A stretch of DNA of 64,000 bases from Stictocephala bisonia (taxonomy: Eukaryota; Arthropoda; Insecta; Hemiptera; Membracidae). Below, piece after piece: positions 10,165-22,384 of this stretch. A program made the translations under genes and the position numbers. The notes below the pieces were generated by a model that had not been told where the DNA came from, ran no database searches, and worked only from the letters and a program-made list of their open reading frames with translations. Location of the stretch: assembly GCA_035578905.1 (NCBI GenBank), contig JAQJVL010001179.1:62001-126000 (forward strand), in the 5' to 3' direction. The stretch's first letter is position 1. Every line of letters starts with the position of its first letter.

Positions 10165-12385
10165 TTATACTGTATATAGGCTACACCATAAAGGTTAGTT
10201 AAGGTCACATCATTAGTTATAGTTACACCATACATGATAGTTATAGTTACACTATACATGTTAGTTGTATAAACACCACACTTATTAGTTACAGTTACAC
10301 CATACATTATAGTTACACAATATATACTAATTGTAAAAACGCCAAATTAATTAGCTATGGTTACACCATACATGATAGTTATAGTTACACTATACATGTT
10401 AGTTGTATAAACACCACACTTATTAGCTACGGTTACACCATACATGATAGTTATAGTTACACAATACATGTTAGTTGTAGAAACACCACACTTATTAGCT
10501 ACGGTTACACCATACATGATAGTTATAGTTACACAATACATGTTAGTTGTAGAAACACTACACTTATTAGTACGGTTACACCATACATGCTAATTGTAAA
10601 CACCACACTTATTAGCTACGGTTACACTATACATGATAGTTATAGTTACACCATACATGCTAATTGTAAACACTACACTTATTAGTACGGTTACACCATA
10701 CATGCTAATTATAAACACCACACTTATTAGTACGGTTACACCATACATGCTAATTGTAAACACCACACTTATTAGCTACGGTTACACCATACATGATAGT
10801 TATAGTTACACAATACATGTTAGTTGTAGAAACACTACACTTATTAGTACGGTTACACCATACATGCTAATTGTAAACACCACACTTATTAGCTACGGTT
10901 ACACCATACATGATAGTTATAGTTACACAATACATGTTAGTTGTAGAAACACTACACTTATTAGTACGGTTACACCATACATGCTAATTGTAAACACCAC
11001 ACTTATTAGCTACGGTTACACCATACATGATAGTTATAGTTACACAATACATGTTAGTTGTAGAAACACTACACTTATTAGTACGGTTACACCATACATG
11101 CTAATTGTAAACACCACACTTATTAGCTACGGTTACACCATACATGATAGTTATAGTTACACAATATATGTTAGTTGTAGAAACACTACACTTATTAGCT
11201 ACGGTTACACCATACATGATAGTTATAGTTACACAATACATGTTAGTTGTAGAAACACTACACTTATTAGTACGGTTACACCATACATGCTAATTGTAAA
11301 CACCACACTTATTAGCTACGGTTACACTATACATGATAGTTATAGTTACACAATACATGCTAATTGTAGAAACACTACACTTATTAGTACGGTTACACCA
11401 TACATGCTAATTGTAAACACCACACTTATTAGCTACGGTTACACCATACATGATAGTTATAGTTACACAATGCATGCTAATTGTAGAAACACTACACTTA
11501 TTAGTTACAGTTACACTATAATATTAGTAATAGTTACACAATACATGTTAGTTGTAGAAACATCACACTTATTAGTTACAGTTACACCATACATGATAGT
11601 TATAGTTACACAATACATGCTAATTGTAGAAACGCCACATTTATTAGCTACGGTTACACCATAAATGATAGTTATAGTTACAGAATACATGTTAGTTGTA
11701 GAAACATCACACTTATTAGTTACAGTTACACTATAATATTAGTAATAGTTACACAATACAAGTTAGTTGTAGAAACATCACACTTATTAGTTACAGTTAC
11801 ACCATACATGATAGTTATAGTTACAGAATACATGTTAGTTATAGAAACATCACACTTATTAGTTACAGTTACACTATAATATTAGTAATAGTTACACAAT
11901 ACATGTTAGTTGTAGAAACATCACACTTATTAGTTACAGTTACACCATACATGATAGTTATAGTTACACAATACATGTTAGTTGTAGAAACACTACACTT
12001 ATTAGTACGGTTACACCATACATGCTAATTGTAAACACCACACTTATTAGTACGGTTACACCATACATGCTAATTGTAAACATCACACTTATTATTTACA
12101 GTTATACTATATATGTTAGATACAGTTACAGTTTCCCTACTTATACTAGTTATAGTTTCACAATACATGTTAGTCGTAGAAACACCAAACTTATTAGCTA
12201 CAGTTAGACCATTCCTGTTAGTTATAGTTACACCATGATATTAGTTATGGTAACACAATAAATATTATTTGTAGAAACGCCACACTTATTAGTTACAGAC
12301 ACACCATACATACATATTATAAATAGTTTCACTATGCATGTTAGTTACAGTTACAACATATATGTTTGTTACACTGCATGACGTT
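10165..12385. repeat. 24-bp-derived minisatellite array B with 117-bp higher-order repeat
   Basis: Three diverged 24-bp monomer types alternate: one with CCATACATGATAG, one with CAATACATGTTAG, one with CACTTATTAG. Between about 10,730 and 11,300 they form a 117-bp higher-order unit of five monomers (24+22+24+24+23), with copies starting at 10,841, 10,958 and 11,075. Because 117 is 39 codons, a spurious 343-codon open frame runs through it. The monomer shares the GTTAGTTATAGTTAC core with array A. Confidence 0.95.
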
Positions 12386-12399
12386 AATCTTACACCTCT

Positions 12400-12495
12400 A
12401 TGAGTCAAGATGTATTCAAGACGGAGCCTTTATCAAGAGGTTATCCTTTGAGTGCACTGGGAAGTCCCCAAAGATCCTTAGCTATGATTAAATAT
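12400..12495 (-). repeat. Dispersed repeat (pair with 16,785-16,880)
   Basis: In reverse complement this reads CATATTTAATCAT, TAAGGATCTTTGGGGA and so on, matching the plus-strand copy at 16.79 kb across about 95 bp with moderate divergence. Confidence 0.6.
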
Positions 12496-12647
12496 GGATT
12501 TTTCTTGAATCTGAGGTCTAGTTATTGTCTATAGATATCATATAGATATATTTTAAATTGTTAAAATATAAATAGTATATTATTTTATTAATTGAATTTT
12601 TTTTGAATTAGTGCTCAGTTTATAGCCGCTATCCTAGTATTATTGAA

Positions 12648-12648
<1 letters not shown>

Positions 12649-12700
<52 letters not shown>
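12649..12700. repeat. (AT)n microsatellite
   Basis: About 26 uninterrupted AT units. Confidence 0.97.
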
Positions 12701-12702
<2 letters not shown>

Positions 12703-13984
12703 CCTTGTAAATAAATTTACGTTACCAATTAGATTACAAGTATATGAGTGATGGGAGCAATAAGACGACAGTGTGGCACTTTTTTTTAACAACTTTAAAT
12801 TTTAATCTAGTAAGTAACTTTTCTTACTAAGCAGTTACAATTAAAACCAAATTAAACCTACACCAATGTTCAAGTAATTAGATATATGGCTATAATGTTT
12901 CATTAATATTGTGAATAAAATAATCGGCCACTTTTTACGTCAGGTTATAAAAATAAAGTTTTACGAAAAGTACTCACTGATTATTGAAGATATGTTTAGT
13001 AAACTATTAAATTTTAATCATTTTTATCCTACCTGGAACAAAAAGGTACACAGAAAGTTTAGTCGTTTTAACTGTGCAGAGGTTTTACTCCAAACCCCCG
13101 TATTGTATCATATCCATGTGTTAATACGAGGTTGAAAGGAAAGTTGTTTGTAAGGTTCAAATGTCTTACTTTTTAAAGTTTTTATAATTAAATTTTCCAA
13201 CAGTTTTAGATTTAATTTATTTGTCATAACAGTTTTCTGACTATACCAATGTTACATATTATAGGGTTAAATTAAAAGTAGTGGAATAATACAGTACTTA
13301 GAAAATCGTACTAAAATTAAATTAATTATCTCACTATTAGCTGTTAACTTTTAATACCAAACTTTTTAAACTCTTATTTAATGACAAGTGAATGAAGAAA
13401 ATTTCAAATTAGCTAATTTATATCATTACCTGTTTACATTATCATAAATACAATTTTTTAGATTATTTGTTTATTTCAGCACCCGATTTCGAAAACAATA
13501 CAACTAAAGCACATAAAACTACTGAGGTGCTAAGTCTATACACAATTATAATTACTTTTTATTTTGTGATGCGAGTTCTCCAGTAGGTACAACTGGAAGC
13601 TTTGGTTCTTAGGTTTTTTTTGTTTTTTTTTTTTTTTCTATCTGTATTGGTATATCCATTTTTCAATCTCTATTAAATTTAGTTCGTCAAAATAAATTAT
13701 GAATATCAAAGTAAAACTTCATTTTCCCTCAAGTTAAAACTAGGTCTTGTAATACCCGTCAAGTTATACCTGATTACAATAGTTACATTTTGTATCTCAA
13801 CCCACTGAAATAATAACTCTTCTACTAAAATCACAATACGCCCAAGAGTACATAAAATTAATTTTTATATTTTCTAGGTAATCTAGAAGGATTATATTTG
13901 CATGTACACACATTTTTTGCCAGCGTTTTATTAAAATCCGACAATATAACTTCTTTTTTATTTTTATTACTCATTCAAAAATAT
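12701..13984. other. Intergenic AT-rich DNA
   Basis: Nothing recognised apart from T-rich runs near 13,615-13,637. A 74-codon frame at 12,911-13,135 uses a non-ATG start and has no family features. Confidence 0.45.
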
Positions 13985-14315
13985 AAAACACAATAAAATT
14001 GATGTCACACAACACAAACTTATACATATTCTGGCGATAGATTTTGGCAAACCACAATTATCATCCTCAAACCAAGGGACTCACAAAGGAATTGCCATAA
14101 TATCCGTTCATTTTGTACTTCTTTTGTACGTAGTAAATATTTGAATGATAAAAACGACGGAGTGAATAATGAAAATTGTAATTAATCTTGTTCGTAAGTC
14201 CCACTATTGGAGGTTGTAATGTAAGTCTTATGGTTGTGTGGCCGTCACACAACACGAGTATCATTCTCTCTAAATCCCTCTGGTCTGAGGATGTAGAACG
14301 TGCCACAATATTTCT
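13985..14315. mobile_element. Degraded member of the CACACAAC / TCCTCAGACC foldback family
   Basis: GTCACACAACACAAACTTA at the left, a TTGGCAAACCACAATTATCATCCTCA block, and in the right half GTCACACAACACGAGTATCATTCTCT followed by TCTGGTCTGAGGATG. These are the motifs of the better-preserved foldback copy at 46,814-47,095. Confidence 0.6.
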
Positions 14316-15199
14316 ACACTCTGTACTTATATTGAAATTAACTCGAGATTTAAGATGATTTAATTTGTTTTAATTACTTATAATACGTAATAAGAAGCAA
14401 ATGAGAAAAATAATAACTTGTAAATTCAATTCAATCCTGATAAAAGACGGGATTCTTTTGGTTATTTATACATTTTGACAAGATATTTTAAGGCTTTGAT
14501 AGTTGCGAATCTACAATACGTTGGCGATAAAAGAGGTTTTATTATTTCTTTTGCCAAAACCACTAATGCTTGTTTAATGCTTTGAACATATTCCAGGTGA
14601 ACAGGCAAAATTACTATATTTATATAATTACAAAACTGTTTAATTTAAGTTTAGTTTAATAATTCTATGTGTACGGTAATTTCACATATGAGAGTACTAG
14701 AACCAAAAGAGAGTATCTCCGGTCTGGAAAATTTTAAAAGAGAGCCAAAAAACTGTAGTGCAATAACCATAAGTTTTAGGTACTTAGACTTTTCTTCTAA
14801 ATTAAGATTAAAATATACATACACCATTATTGAAATAAAAATTATACATTTTTAGGTTAGTTTTTGAGAAAAATTATGTAAAAAACTGGAGATACCCTTT
14901 TTTATTCCAAATGTTGTATATACCTTCTTTTGTTTGTAAATTGGTGACATTTTTTCATATGAAACACAAGAACATTGAAACATTTGTCAGATCATGGAAA
15001 TAATATTTTTCCCTTAATTTGGACTACACATTTATAAGAAATAATGCCTCATTTGGGTTACATTTTAATAAAAAAACCAGCATTTATTTTAATATTTTTA
15101 TTATTATTATTATATTGCGCTTGACAGAAAATTAAAGTTAAATTAATCAAACCATAACTGATGCTAGATAACATTGCAAACCACGTGACCTAAATGTGA
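14316..15199. other. Intergenic, nothing recognised
   Basis: AT-rich, no supported gene. A short (TTA)n run lies near 15,095-15,112. Confidence 0.45.
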
Positions 15200-15287
15200 A
15201 TGTGACAGCGTAAACCCGTGATTCAGATCAGAGGTGTTTAGCGGGAATGGTCACTAAAACAACGAAGGCGCTCTCCTTCTGTAATCT
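15200..15287 (+). repeat. Dispersed repeat (inverted pair with 47,410-47,505)
   Basis: Shares AAACCCGTGATTCAGAT, GCGGGAATRGTC and CGAAGGCGCTCT, in order, with the reverse complement of the 47.4-kb copy. Confidence 0.65.
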
Positions 15288-15504
15288 ATCAGATTTGTGA
15301 TTATTCCATTTTTCTTTTTTTAACTATAATATCACTTCATATTATGAATAGAAAGGCATTCATTGGACAAAAAAATAATCAGCCATTATGCAATGCCGAG
15401 TAGAATTTCAATTAAATAATTTAACGTTTTTAATTTGGTATGTTAAGATGATTTATTCTATGAAATGTATAAAAAAATTAAAGGGTTAAAAATTATAGGG
15501 TTGT

Positions 15505-15805
15505 CAATACTACCATACATATATGGGTGAGCGGATGGATTAGTACGACCGTACGTGTAAGGGTGAACGGATTGGTCACTACGATCGTACGTGTAAGGAA
15601 GGTAATATATGTTCGGGTGGGTCAGTTCCACGATACCTGTATGGATGCACAGGTGGACGGTGCATCGGTGGCCGTAGGTTTCAGTACCAAAGTACGTTTT
15701 TGGGTGAGCAAATAGGCTAATACCACCGTGCGTGTATGGATGGTGGACTGGCCAATAACACCGTACATGTATGGGTGAGTGGATGGGTCAGTTCCACAGT
15801 TGTAT
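15505..15805. repeat. Degenerate 36-bp-family minisatellite (about 8 units)
   Basis: Irregular 36-40 bp units with the GGGTGAGCGGATGG / ACCGTACGTGTA motif. They belong to the same family as the arrays at 22.4, 44.0, 53.5 and 55.1 kb but are the most decayed. Confidence 0.7.
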
Positions 15806-16784
15806 GGGAGAGTGTATACTAGTAAATGATATACCAGTGTACATCGTGTACCAATTCTCAGCACTTTCGACCTAAACTAACCTAAACAAAGACACAAACT
15901 ATGACGCTACAGCCGTGTACTGGGCATACTGTTGGTCGATTTCAGTTTTACTCGCTGCATATTTCTCAGAGTAGGTTAACACTTCAGTTAGTATTTAGCT
16001 GAGATCTTGTGTGTGCTGAGCACAGGTAGAGCATGTTAGCGGGTTTTGCAGAAATATCAGTCTACGACCACATCAAACCGTACCATCTGGTACGAAACAA
16101 GATGTACTTACGAGTGTCTTGTAAAATTGATAATTGTTTAAAACATTCGTTACGGGTCTTAAGGATACCAACAGCAGTGTTAAATTGAGTTGCAGCCAAA
16201 TATTTACTATAACTGGGCCGGGCAGTAAGCGACGTGCGTATTATATTCCAGCAGCAGAGGAAAATCGTGTACCGTTAGCTGCCTTACTTCATGGGCGTGA
16301 ATAAGTTCCTCCTTCAAGAGTTCAACTTCTGCAAAAGTGTTTCATTGAAAAAATAACAGTAATGAACTGTACAAGTTTGTTTAATTGCTTTCAATTGTTT
16401 TAGTTATTCATTACAAAGTATTTATTGTATCAATGAAATTATTAATTGTTAGTCGAACATAAAATAATTATGGATTTTAACGGTTCTAAGGTTGATTTGT
16501 TGGTGTTTATAAAAAGAACTAATGGTCACTGCTGCTAATGAAGTAATGGATGTGAATAGCAATTGTACCGACAGCACGTGACTGCTGCCATCGTGGTTGC
16601 CATGACAAAATTGTACAATGGAGGAACAGTAGTTATCTGTCTAATTTCCACCAAAGTGCATATAACTCGCACAGTACGTTCAGAAGATCGTTTTCTAAGC
16701 GGACTATCTATAATTGACTTTTATTATGGTACTTCTAAAGACATATTACCTCTGTGAATATACATTGTGTAAAATATATAAGAG
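15806..16784. other. Intergenic, nothing recognised
   Basis: Slightly less AT-rich than the flanks. No convincing exon, although short frames occur around 16,560-16,760. Confidence 0.4.
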
Positions 16785-16880
16785 GGATCCATATTTAATC
16801 ATTGGTAAGGACCTTCGGGGATTCCCAATCCGCTGAAGGGATGATCTGTCGTCCTGAATCCAACCTGACTTGTGAAACCA
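16785..16880 (+). repeat. Dispersed repeat (pair with 12,400-12,495)
   Basis: Forward copy of the repeat with TAAGGACCTTCGGGGA followed by the CTGAATCCAACCTGACT end. Confidence 0.6.
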
Positions 16881-17119
16881 CACTGTGACACTTCAATGTA
16901 CTACTTATATCAGTAGACCAATGATCGTATATTACATTAAAAATACGTTGATTTTGTTTCAGAACCGATAGTAGACTATTAAATAAATAATTGGGATATA
17001 TGTTATTGAACTAATTTAGTATATTTTAATGCCCATGACATAGTGAGTATGAAAAATGTGAAAACACCACTAGGTGTATAATTATAATAGGTTAATGGCT
17101 TTTAATGTCTATATATGCC

Positions 17120-17345
17120 AGCGTGGTGGCTTACTGCCGGCGCAGAAATTATGTGCACCCGAGTTTGAAGGTTGTTTTCTAAGGAACTAAGAGACATACG
17201 ACAAATCTAAACCCACCATTGTTTTACTTGATAAATTTTACGTTGCGACATAGACGTTTTTAAATTTTATCACAAGTTTAAGTAATTTTTATCTTAGTTG
17301 GAACAAAAAAGTACCGGCTTGAATTACTTTTCACTTTACATCAAA
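17120..17345 (+). repeat. Diverged dispersed repeat (pair with 2,905-3,100)
   Basis: Begins after a SINE-like GCCAGCGTGGTGGC motif and carries GGTTGTTTTCTAAGGAACTA and ACGTTGCGACATA in common with the 2.9-kb copy. Confidence 0.5.
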
Positions 17346-17538
17346 TGTTTTATAAATCTTAGAATTTTAACTTTTCAAGAAAAAAATATTATTAATTCTC
17401 TTATTAATTAAGAAATATTTGATTATTCTAGAAGTCGTAAAATTAATTACTTGGTCTTGTAATCCTTATGACATGTATATAGTTATAATACACACTATAC
17501 AATTTCATATTGTATATATATTCATATTGCAATTTATC

Positions 17539-17943
17539 AATTTGAAGTTATTTTATAGTATATTTCATTACAAGAGTGGAAAGTGAGGTTTTGCATGTTC
17601 GAGACCATATGTTTGAAGTGCGAGACTTGTCGAGCACTTCGAATGGTCGAGAACATACAAAACACTTTCACTCGAGTTTTTAACGATACTTTTCACTACA
17701 CTACGGAATAAAAACTCATTTTTGGAATGTTAACTGTTTATTAAATTAGAAACATGTTTTAAAAACAGGTGTTGTTGACTGTGGCAAATTTTCGGTTGTA
17801 AACAATGTTACTTTCGGTAGTAAACAATAGACAGCTGTTGAAAATATGATGTTTCGCAGGTTTTAAACACATAACGAAAACAGCTGAACTCATAGTAGTG
17901 TAGTGAAAAATTGATTTTAATCAATATAAAATAACTTCAAATT
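17539..17943. mobile_element. MITE with AATTTGAAGTTATTTTATA terminal inverted repeats
   Basis: The first 19-20 bp recur as the reverse complement at the right end. Inside lies a second stem: GAAGTGCGAGA near 17,615 against the TCGAGCACTTCGAA arm, bracketed by GTTCGAGACCATA and TGGTCGAGAACATAC. Length is about 405 bp with no coding potential, typical of a non-autonomous DNA transposon. Confidence 0.78.
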
Positions 17944-18082
17944 AGAATTTCAATTTTAAATGGGTTGGGAGTGTCATAGAAACCCTCCTACAGGATTTTT
18001 CGTAGAGGCTTTAATTTATTTTCTTAGACTTGCCCATGCAATATATAGTTTTTCGTTTCAACGCAGGCTGGCTTTTTATAGA

Positions 18083-19615
18083 TGAAGGGTGAGATGTGAA
18101 ATAGGAAAATTAAAGGAAAAAGTGTAAAGAATGAGCTGGGAGGGAGTGAACCGTGAATGAAAATGTTGAGCCCTAAGGAAGTGGACCATGAGGGGGAAAC
18201 TGGGAGATGTGATCTTTGAGAGAGTTGATCGTGAAGATAAAAATGTAAAGGGGATTAGTGGACAATCAAGGTAAAACTGTAAATGGGAACAGTAAATGTG
18301 TGGACTATGAAGAGAAAACAGTGAAGTTGTGGACCGGGAAGGGAAAAATGTAAAGGGTGAACGGTGAAGGTGTGAACTAAAAAAGGAAAACTGTAAAGGA
18401 TGAACAGTGAAGTTGTGGACTATAAAGAAAAAAGTTTAAAGGTGAACTGGGAAGGAGTGTGCTGTGAAGGGTAACTGTAAAAGGTGTGACCTGTAAGGAA
18501 GTGGACCATGAAGGGAAAACTGTAAAGGGTGAGCTGTGAGGAAGTGTGCCATGAAGGGAAAATTGTAAAGAGTGAGCTGTGAGGGAGTGTGCTGTGAAGG
18601 GAAAACTGTAAAGGGCGAGTTGTGAGGGAGTGTGCCGTGAAGGGAAAAATGTAAAGGGTGGCCTGTAAGGAAGTGGACCATGAAGGGAAAACTGTAAAGG
18701 GCAAGCTGTGAGAAAGTATGCCGTGAAGGGAAACTGTAAAGGGTGAGCTGTGAGGAAGTGTGCTGTGAAGGGTAACTGTAAAAGGTGACCTGTAAGGAAG
18801 TGGACCATGAAGGGAAAACTGTAAAGGGTGAGCTGTGAGAAAGTATGCCGTGAAGGGAAACTGTAAAGGGTGAGCTGTGAGGGAGTGTGCTGTGGGTGTA
18901 AAGGGTGACCTGTAAGGAAGTGGACCATGAAGGGAAAACTGTAAAGGGCAAGCTGTGAGAAAGTATGCCGTGAAGGGAAACTGTAAAGGGTGAGCTGTGA
19001 GGAAGTGTGCTGTGAAGGGTAACTGTAAAAGGTGACCTGTAAGGAAGTGGACCATGAAGGGAAAACTGTAAAGGGTGAGCTGTGAGAAAGTATGCCGTGA
19101 AGGGAAACTGTAAAGGGTGAGCTGTGAGGAAGTGTGCTGTGAAGGGAAACTGTAAAGGGTGAGCTGTGAGGAAGTGTGCTGTGAAGGGAAACTGTAAAGG
19201 GTGAGCTGTGAGGAGGTGGCCCGTGAAGGGAAACTGTAAAGGGTGAGCTGTGAGGGAGTGTGCTGTGGGTGTAAAAGGTGACCTGTAAGGAAGCGGACCA
19301 TGAAGGGAAAACTGTAAAGGGCGAGTTGTGAGGGAGTGTGCCATGAAGGGAAAATTGTAAAGAGTGAGCTGTGAGGGAGTGTGCTGTGAAGGGAAAACTG
19401 TAAAGGGCGAGTTGTGAGGGAGTGTGCCGTGAAGGAAAAAATGTAAAGGGTGGCCTGTAAGGAAGTGGACCATGAAGGGAAAACTGTAAAGGGCGGCCTG
19501 TAAGGAAGTGGACCATGAAAGGAAAACTATAAAGGGTGAGCTGTGAGGGAGTGTGCCGTAAAGGGAAAACTGTAAAGGGTGGCATGTAAAGAAGTGGACC
19601 ATGAAGGGAAAATGT
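18083..19615. repeat. 42-43-bp minisatellite array upstream of receptor gene 1
   Basis: Tandem units containing GAAGGGAAACTGTAAAGGGT and a variable GTGAGCTGTGAGGAAGTGTG half. A second half-type (GACCTGTAAGGAAGTGGACC) alternates, forming local higher-order units. The left 400 bp is degenerate. Periods of 42 bp keep frames open, which explains three overlapping 290-413-codon minus-strand frames that are not genes. Confidence 0.95.
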
Positions 19616-20136
19616 AAGATGAGCTTTAAGAAGAGTTCATTTGAATTTAAAAATTCAAGTGAAGTTAAGTTGACCACCCTTCATTGGTATTCATTTGGTA
19701 ACAAAAATTGCACAAGATTAAGACATTACTGGATCAAATGATCCATATATTAACTGTAGTGTAATGAAATAGTGTTTAATATTAAGATTTATAGGAATAT
19801 TAATATTATTATTAATATAACTGAGAGTTATTATGAACATATATTTAACTGATTATGCCGCAAACAATTTTATGGATGTAACCAGAGTGACGGTGGATCA
19901 TCAACTAAATTGCCAGCTGAATGCAGTTATAGGTTGCATGACTGGTGTAAATCCATCTACCTTCTTGTTTAATTTCATTATTTATATATATTTGTGTCCT
20001 TGAGAATTTAATGTTATGGTTATCGATTCGATGTCCACTGTTTACACTCTCGTTGCCATAGAAACGTAGTGACAAACATTGGGTGGATAGTGAACGGAAG
20101 AACTCATTTTATCATGCGTTTGGTAAACCTTTAGAT
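19616..20136. other. Upstream region of receptor gene 1
   Basis: AT-rich and nonrepetitive by eye. It presumably contains the promoter and 5' leader, but I see no decisive TATA or initiator element. Confidence 0.4.
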
Positions 20137-21243
20137 ATGGCAGTTAATTTAGGTGATTTTAAATACGTTTTTCTTCTAGAATCATTATACGGTACAAGTA
20201 CTGTTTCGCTAACGACTCTTGAAAAAAACAAGTGGAAAGTAGCGTACTCTGTTGCTTGTATCACAGTTTATGCTGTGCAAACTATTAGTATTTGTTTCAA
20301 TGAACACGCAGTTGGTACTACTGAAACAGTGCTGACAAACTTAGTTGAAATTGCTTTGATGACTTTGCCACTACATACGTTGATCATGGCAGTAATGGAC
20401 CACAAGTCAAAGATATCTGTAGCCTTGAATCTGGAAGCCATTGAATGTAAGCTGGAAAGTAACCAAGTACCAGTAACTGGGAAGACATTATTTAAGTGCA
20501 TGAATATAGGTTTGCTCCTGATGATCGTGTTGCAAGTAACAAGTCTAACTTATGTGTCAGTAGTAATGAAGTTCTCTAACATGCTGACAAGAATTGTTAC
20601 CACTATACACATGGTTGGAAATCAGTTACTTGAAGGCTTTTCACTTGTAATATTCCTTATAAAGATTGCGATGGTTCAAAAAGCTATCAACAAGGGATTC
20701 TCCAAGGTCAGTCCACAACAAGAGGACCCTGCGATCTCACATCGGTGGTCCAGCAACCGAAGGGGAGGAAACAGCAGCATGCAAACTGAGATGGCCAATA
20801 AGTGGGCGTTACTTACAGAACTTCAGGGGTCTTTACAAGCAACTGAACACCTGCTCTGTAACACCTTCTGGGTGCAGACTACCTGGTTCAGGGTGAGTCT
20901 TGAAGTGATAGTACCAATAATTACATTTTACTGGAAGGCTAAACTACTGGTAGTGATATATCTCTTAAGAACAGCCATACAATTTATGGGCATTATCTAC
21001 ACATGGGAGAAACTTCACAAGGAAAAGATGACAGATCTTACAACATTTCCTAATTTTGAAGGCAATGAGTCAGAAACTAACAGGAAGAAAGTCAAACATC
21101 AACTACTGGCTAAGATCCACCGTGGCCGAACGTCCTTCTCCTGCGGTGTCTTCGACGTGAACTACGCCCTCTTGCCTACGGTCTTTGAAAACCTGTTGTT
21201 GGTATTTACAACAATGGTGGGAAACTCAACTGAGAGCACTTAA
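20137..21243 (+). CDS. Gustatory receptor-like seven-helix chemoreceptor (gene 1)
   Basis: Predicted 368-residue membrane receptor in one exon. I chose the ATG at 20,137 because from there the protein aligns with the starts of the two paralogues (L-G-x-F-x-x-V-F-L-L-x-S-L-Y-G-T-S-T-V-S-L); the upstream in-frame GTG is not a eukaryotic start. Hydrophobic segments lie near residues 35-53, 65-87, 118-142, 153-178, 255-275, 280-298 and 340-360. A long hydrophilic loop (about 185-245) sits between segments 4 and 5. The C-terminal F-S-C-G-V-F-D-V-N-Y-A-L-L matches the insect Gr superfamily pattern before the last helix, but the terminal TYxxxxxQF motif is absent. Likely a ligand-gated channel subunit of taste or internal sensory neurons; ligand unknown. 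Family assignment fairly sure, function inferred. Confidence 0.72.
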   Translation: MAVNLGDFKYVFLLESLYGTSTVSLTTLEKNKWKVAYSVACITVYAVQTISICFNEHAVGTTETVLTNLVEIALMTLPLHTLIMAVMDHKSKISVALNLEAIECKLESNQVPVTGKTLFKCMNIGLLLMIVLQVTSLTYVSVVMKFSNMLTRIVTTIHMVGNQLLEGFSLVIFLIKIAMVQKAINKGFSKVSPQQEDPAISHRWSSNRRGGNSSMQTEMANKWALLTELQGSLQATEHLLCNTFWVQTTWFRVSLEVIVPIITFYWKAKLLVVIYLLRTAIQFMGIIYTWEKLHKEKMTDLTTFPNFEGNESETNRKKVKHQLLAKIHRGRTSFSCGVFDVNYALLPTVFENLLLVFTTMVGNSTEST

Positions 21244-21689
21244 AAACTGTTGTACCACAGTTGATCTTTGGTCTTTGGTTCCGAATATTATTTCATTCAA
21301 ATAGCAGTATAGTACGTAGTTAAAGTTTTCTGCACTTTGAGATGTTATATTCCACTGATATAGATAATATGTGTTTTAGCCTATAATTAGGCCTAATTTT
21401 TTTTATTTTAAACTAGCTATTTATCTATGTTTTTCTAGTGGGATAATTATATGTTTAGATGTATTAAAATTATATGTCAAATTTCAATAAATATTACTGC
21501 GTCTATTTCAGAAGTTGTCACTTCATTTGAGTATAACAGTCAATGAATATTTAATTAAATAAAACGACTTTATAAGAATACCACGGAAACTTTAGAGTTA
21601 GATTTGAAGAATACTATGTCATAAACCTTTTTAGAAGTATGATCAACTACTTCTTAAAGTGTCATGGCTATCGGACAAATGATTTAGTA
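21244..21689. other. 3' UTR and flank of receptor gene 1
   Basis: AT-rich, no further gene. Confidence 0.45.
21486..21491 (+). promoter_or_regulatory. Polyadenylation signal candidate for receptor gene 1
   Basis: AATAAA about 240 bp after the stop codon, the first canonical hexamer that I find downstream of the gene. Confidence 0.5.
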
Positions 21690-21985
21690 ATGCATAAATG
21701 ACAGACAGATAGATAGCCAGACAGAATGAGGAATGAGGCTGACGGACGGACTTGAAGACGGGTGCCGAATGGATAGACTGACGGATCAAAGGTTGGAAGG
21801 ACGGACTGACGGGCGGACAGATTGATGGACAGACAGACTGACAAACATGCCTACAGATAGGTGGACAGATGGATGGACAGACGACAGACGGACCGACGGA
21901 TGGACGGACGGAAAGACCGACAGACGGATTGAGGGATTGACAACTGATGGACGGTCCGGCAGATAGATGGACAGGCCATTCATAT
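21690..21985. repeat. Degenerate (GACA/GACG)n tetranucleotide-type repeat
   Basis: Dense but irregular GACAGA, GACGGACGGA and GATGGACAGA units over about 290 bp. Confidence 0.85.
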
Positions 21986-22384
21986 ATCGTATTTGTATAG
22001 ATAAATGGTAAGTTCCGGTAAAGTACTAGACGATTCCGTGATTATTTATGAAGATAAATAAGTAATCGGTGGTGATTGCTTCAGTTTGGTTTTATTGTTT
22101 ATCTAGTAATAAATTCATTGAACATTTATTTTGTTTTAAGTGATTTGTTTAAGTTTTGGACATATATAAATATGAATCGTCAAATTTTGAATCGTATGGT
22201 CTTCAATCCTGTGACAAATAAAAATACTAAACAATACGGTCAATTGAGACGATTTAATTGAACATCCTTGAGATCTTGTAAAATAACCAAACTAGTTTCT
22301 TTTCACTTGCGGTTTCAATTCCTATCTCTTCTGTTTGGCGATAGAACAGAAGAGATAAAATTTGACAGACCCTTCCCATAGGAG
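21986..22384. other. Spacer with a 13-bp hairpin
   Basis: AT-rich. ATCTCTTCTGTT at 22,324-22,335 pairs with AACAGAAGAGAT at 22,345-22,356 across a 9-base loop. No gene recognised. Confidence 0.5.

Noticed and set aside
10633..11664. 343-codon frame with Y-T-I-H-V-S repeats
   Set aside because: The 117-bp higher-order repeat equals 39 codons, so openness is automatic.
18377..19677. Three overlapping minus-strand frames of 290-413 codons rich in L-T-A-H-P-L-Q-F repeats
   Set aside because: Products of the 42-bp array read in different frames; no unique domain and mutually exclusive.
20083..20136. GTG start adding 18 residues to receptor gene 1
   Set aside because: Non-ATG start in a eukaryote; the ATG at 20,137 aligns with the paralogues' first residue.
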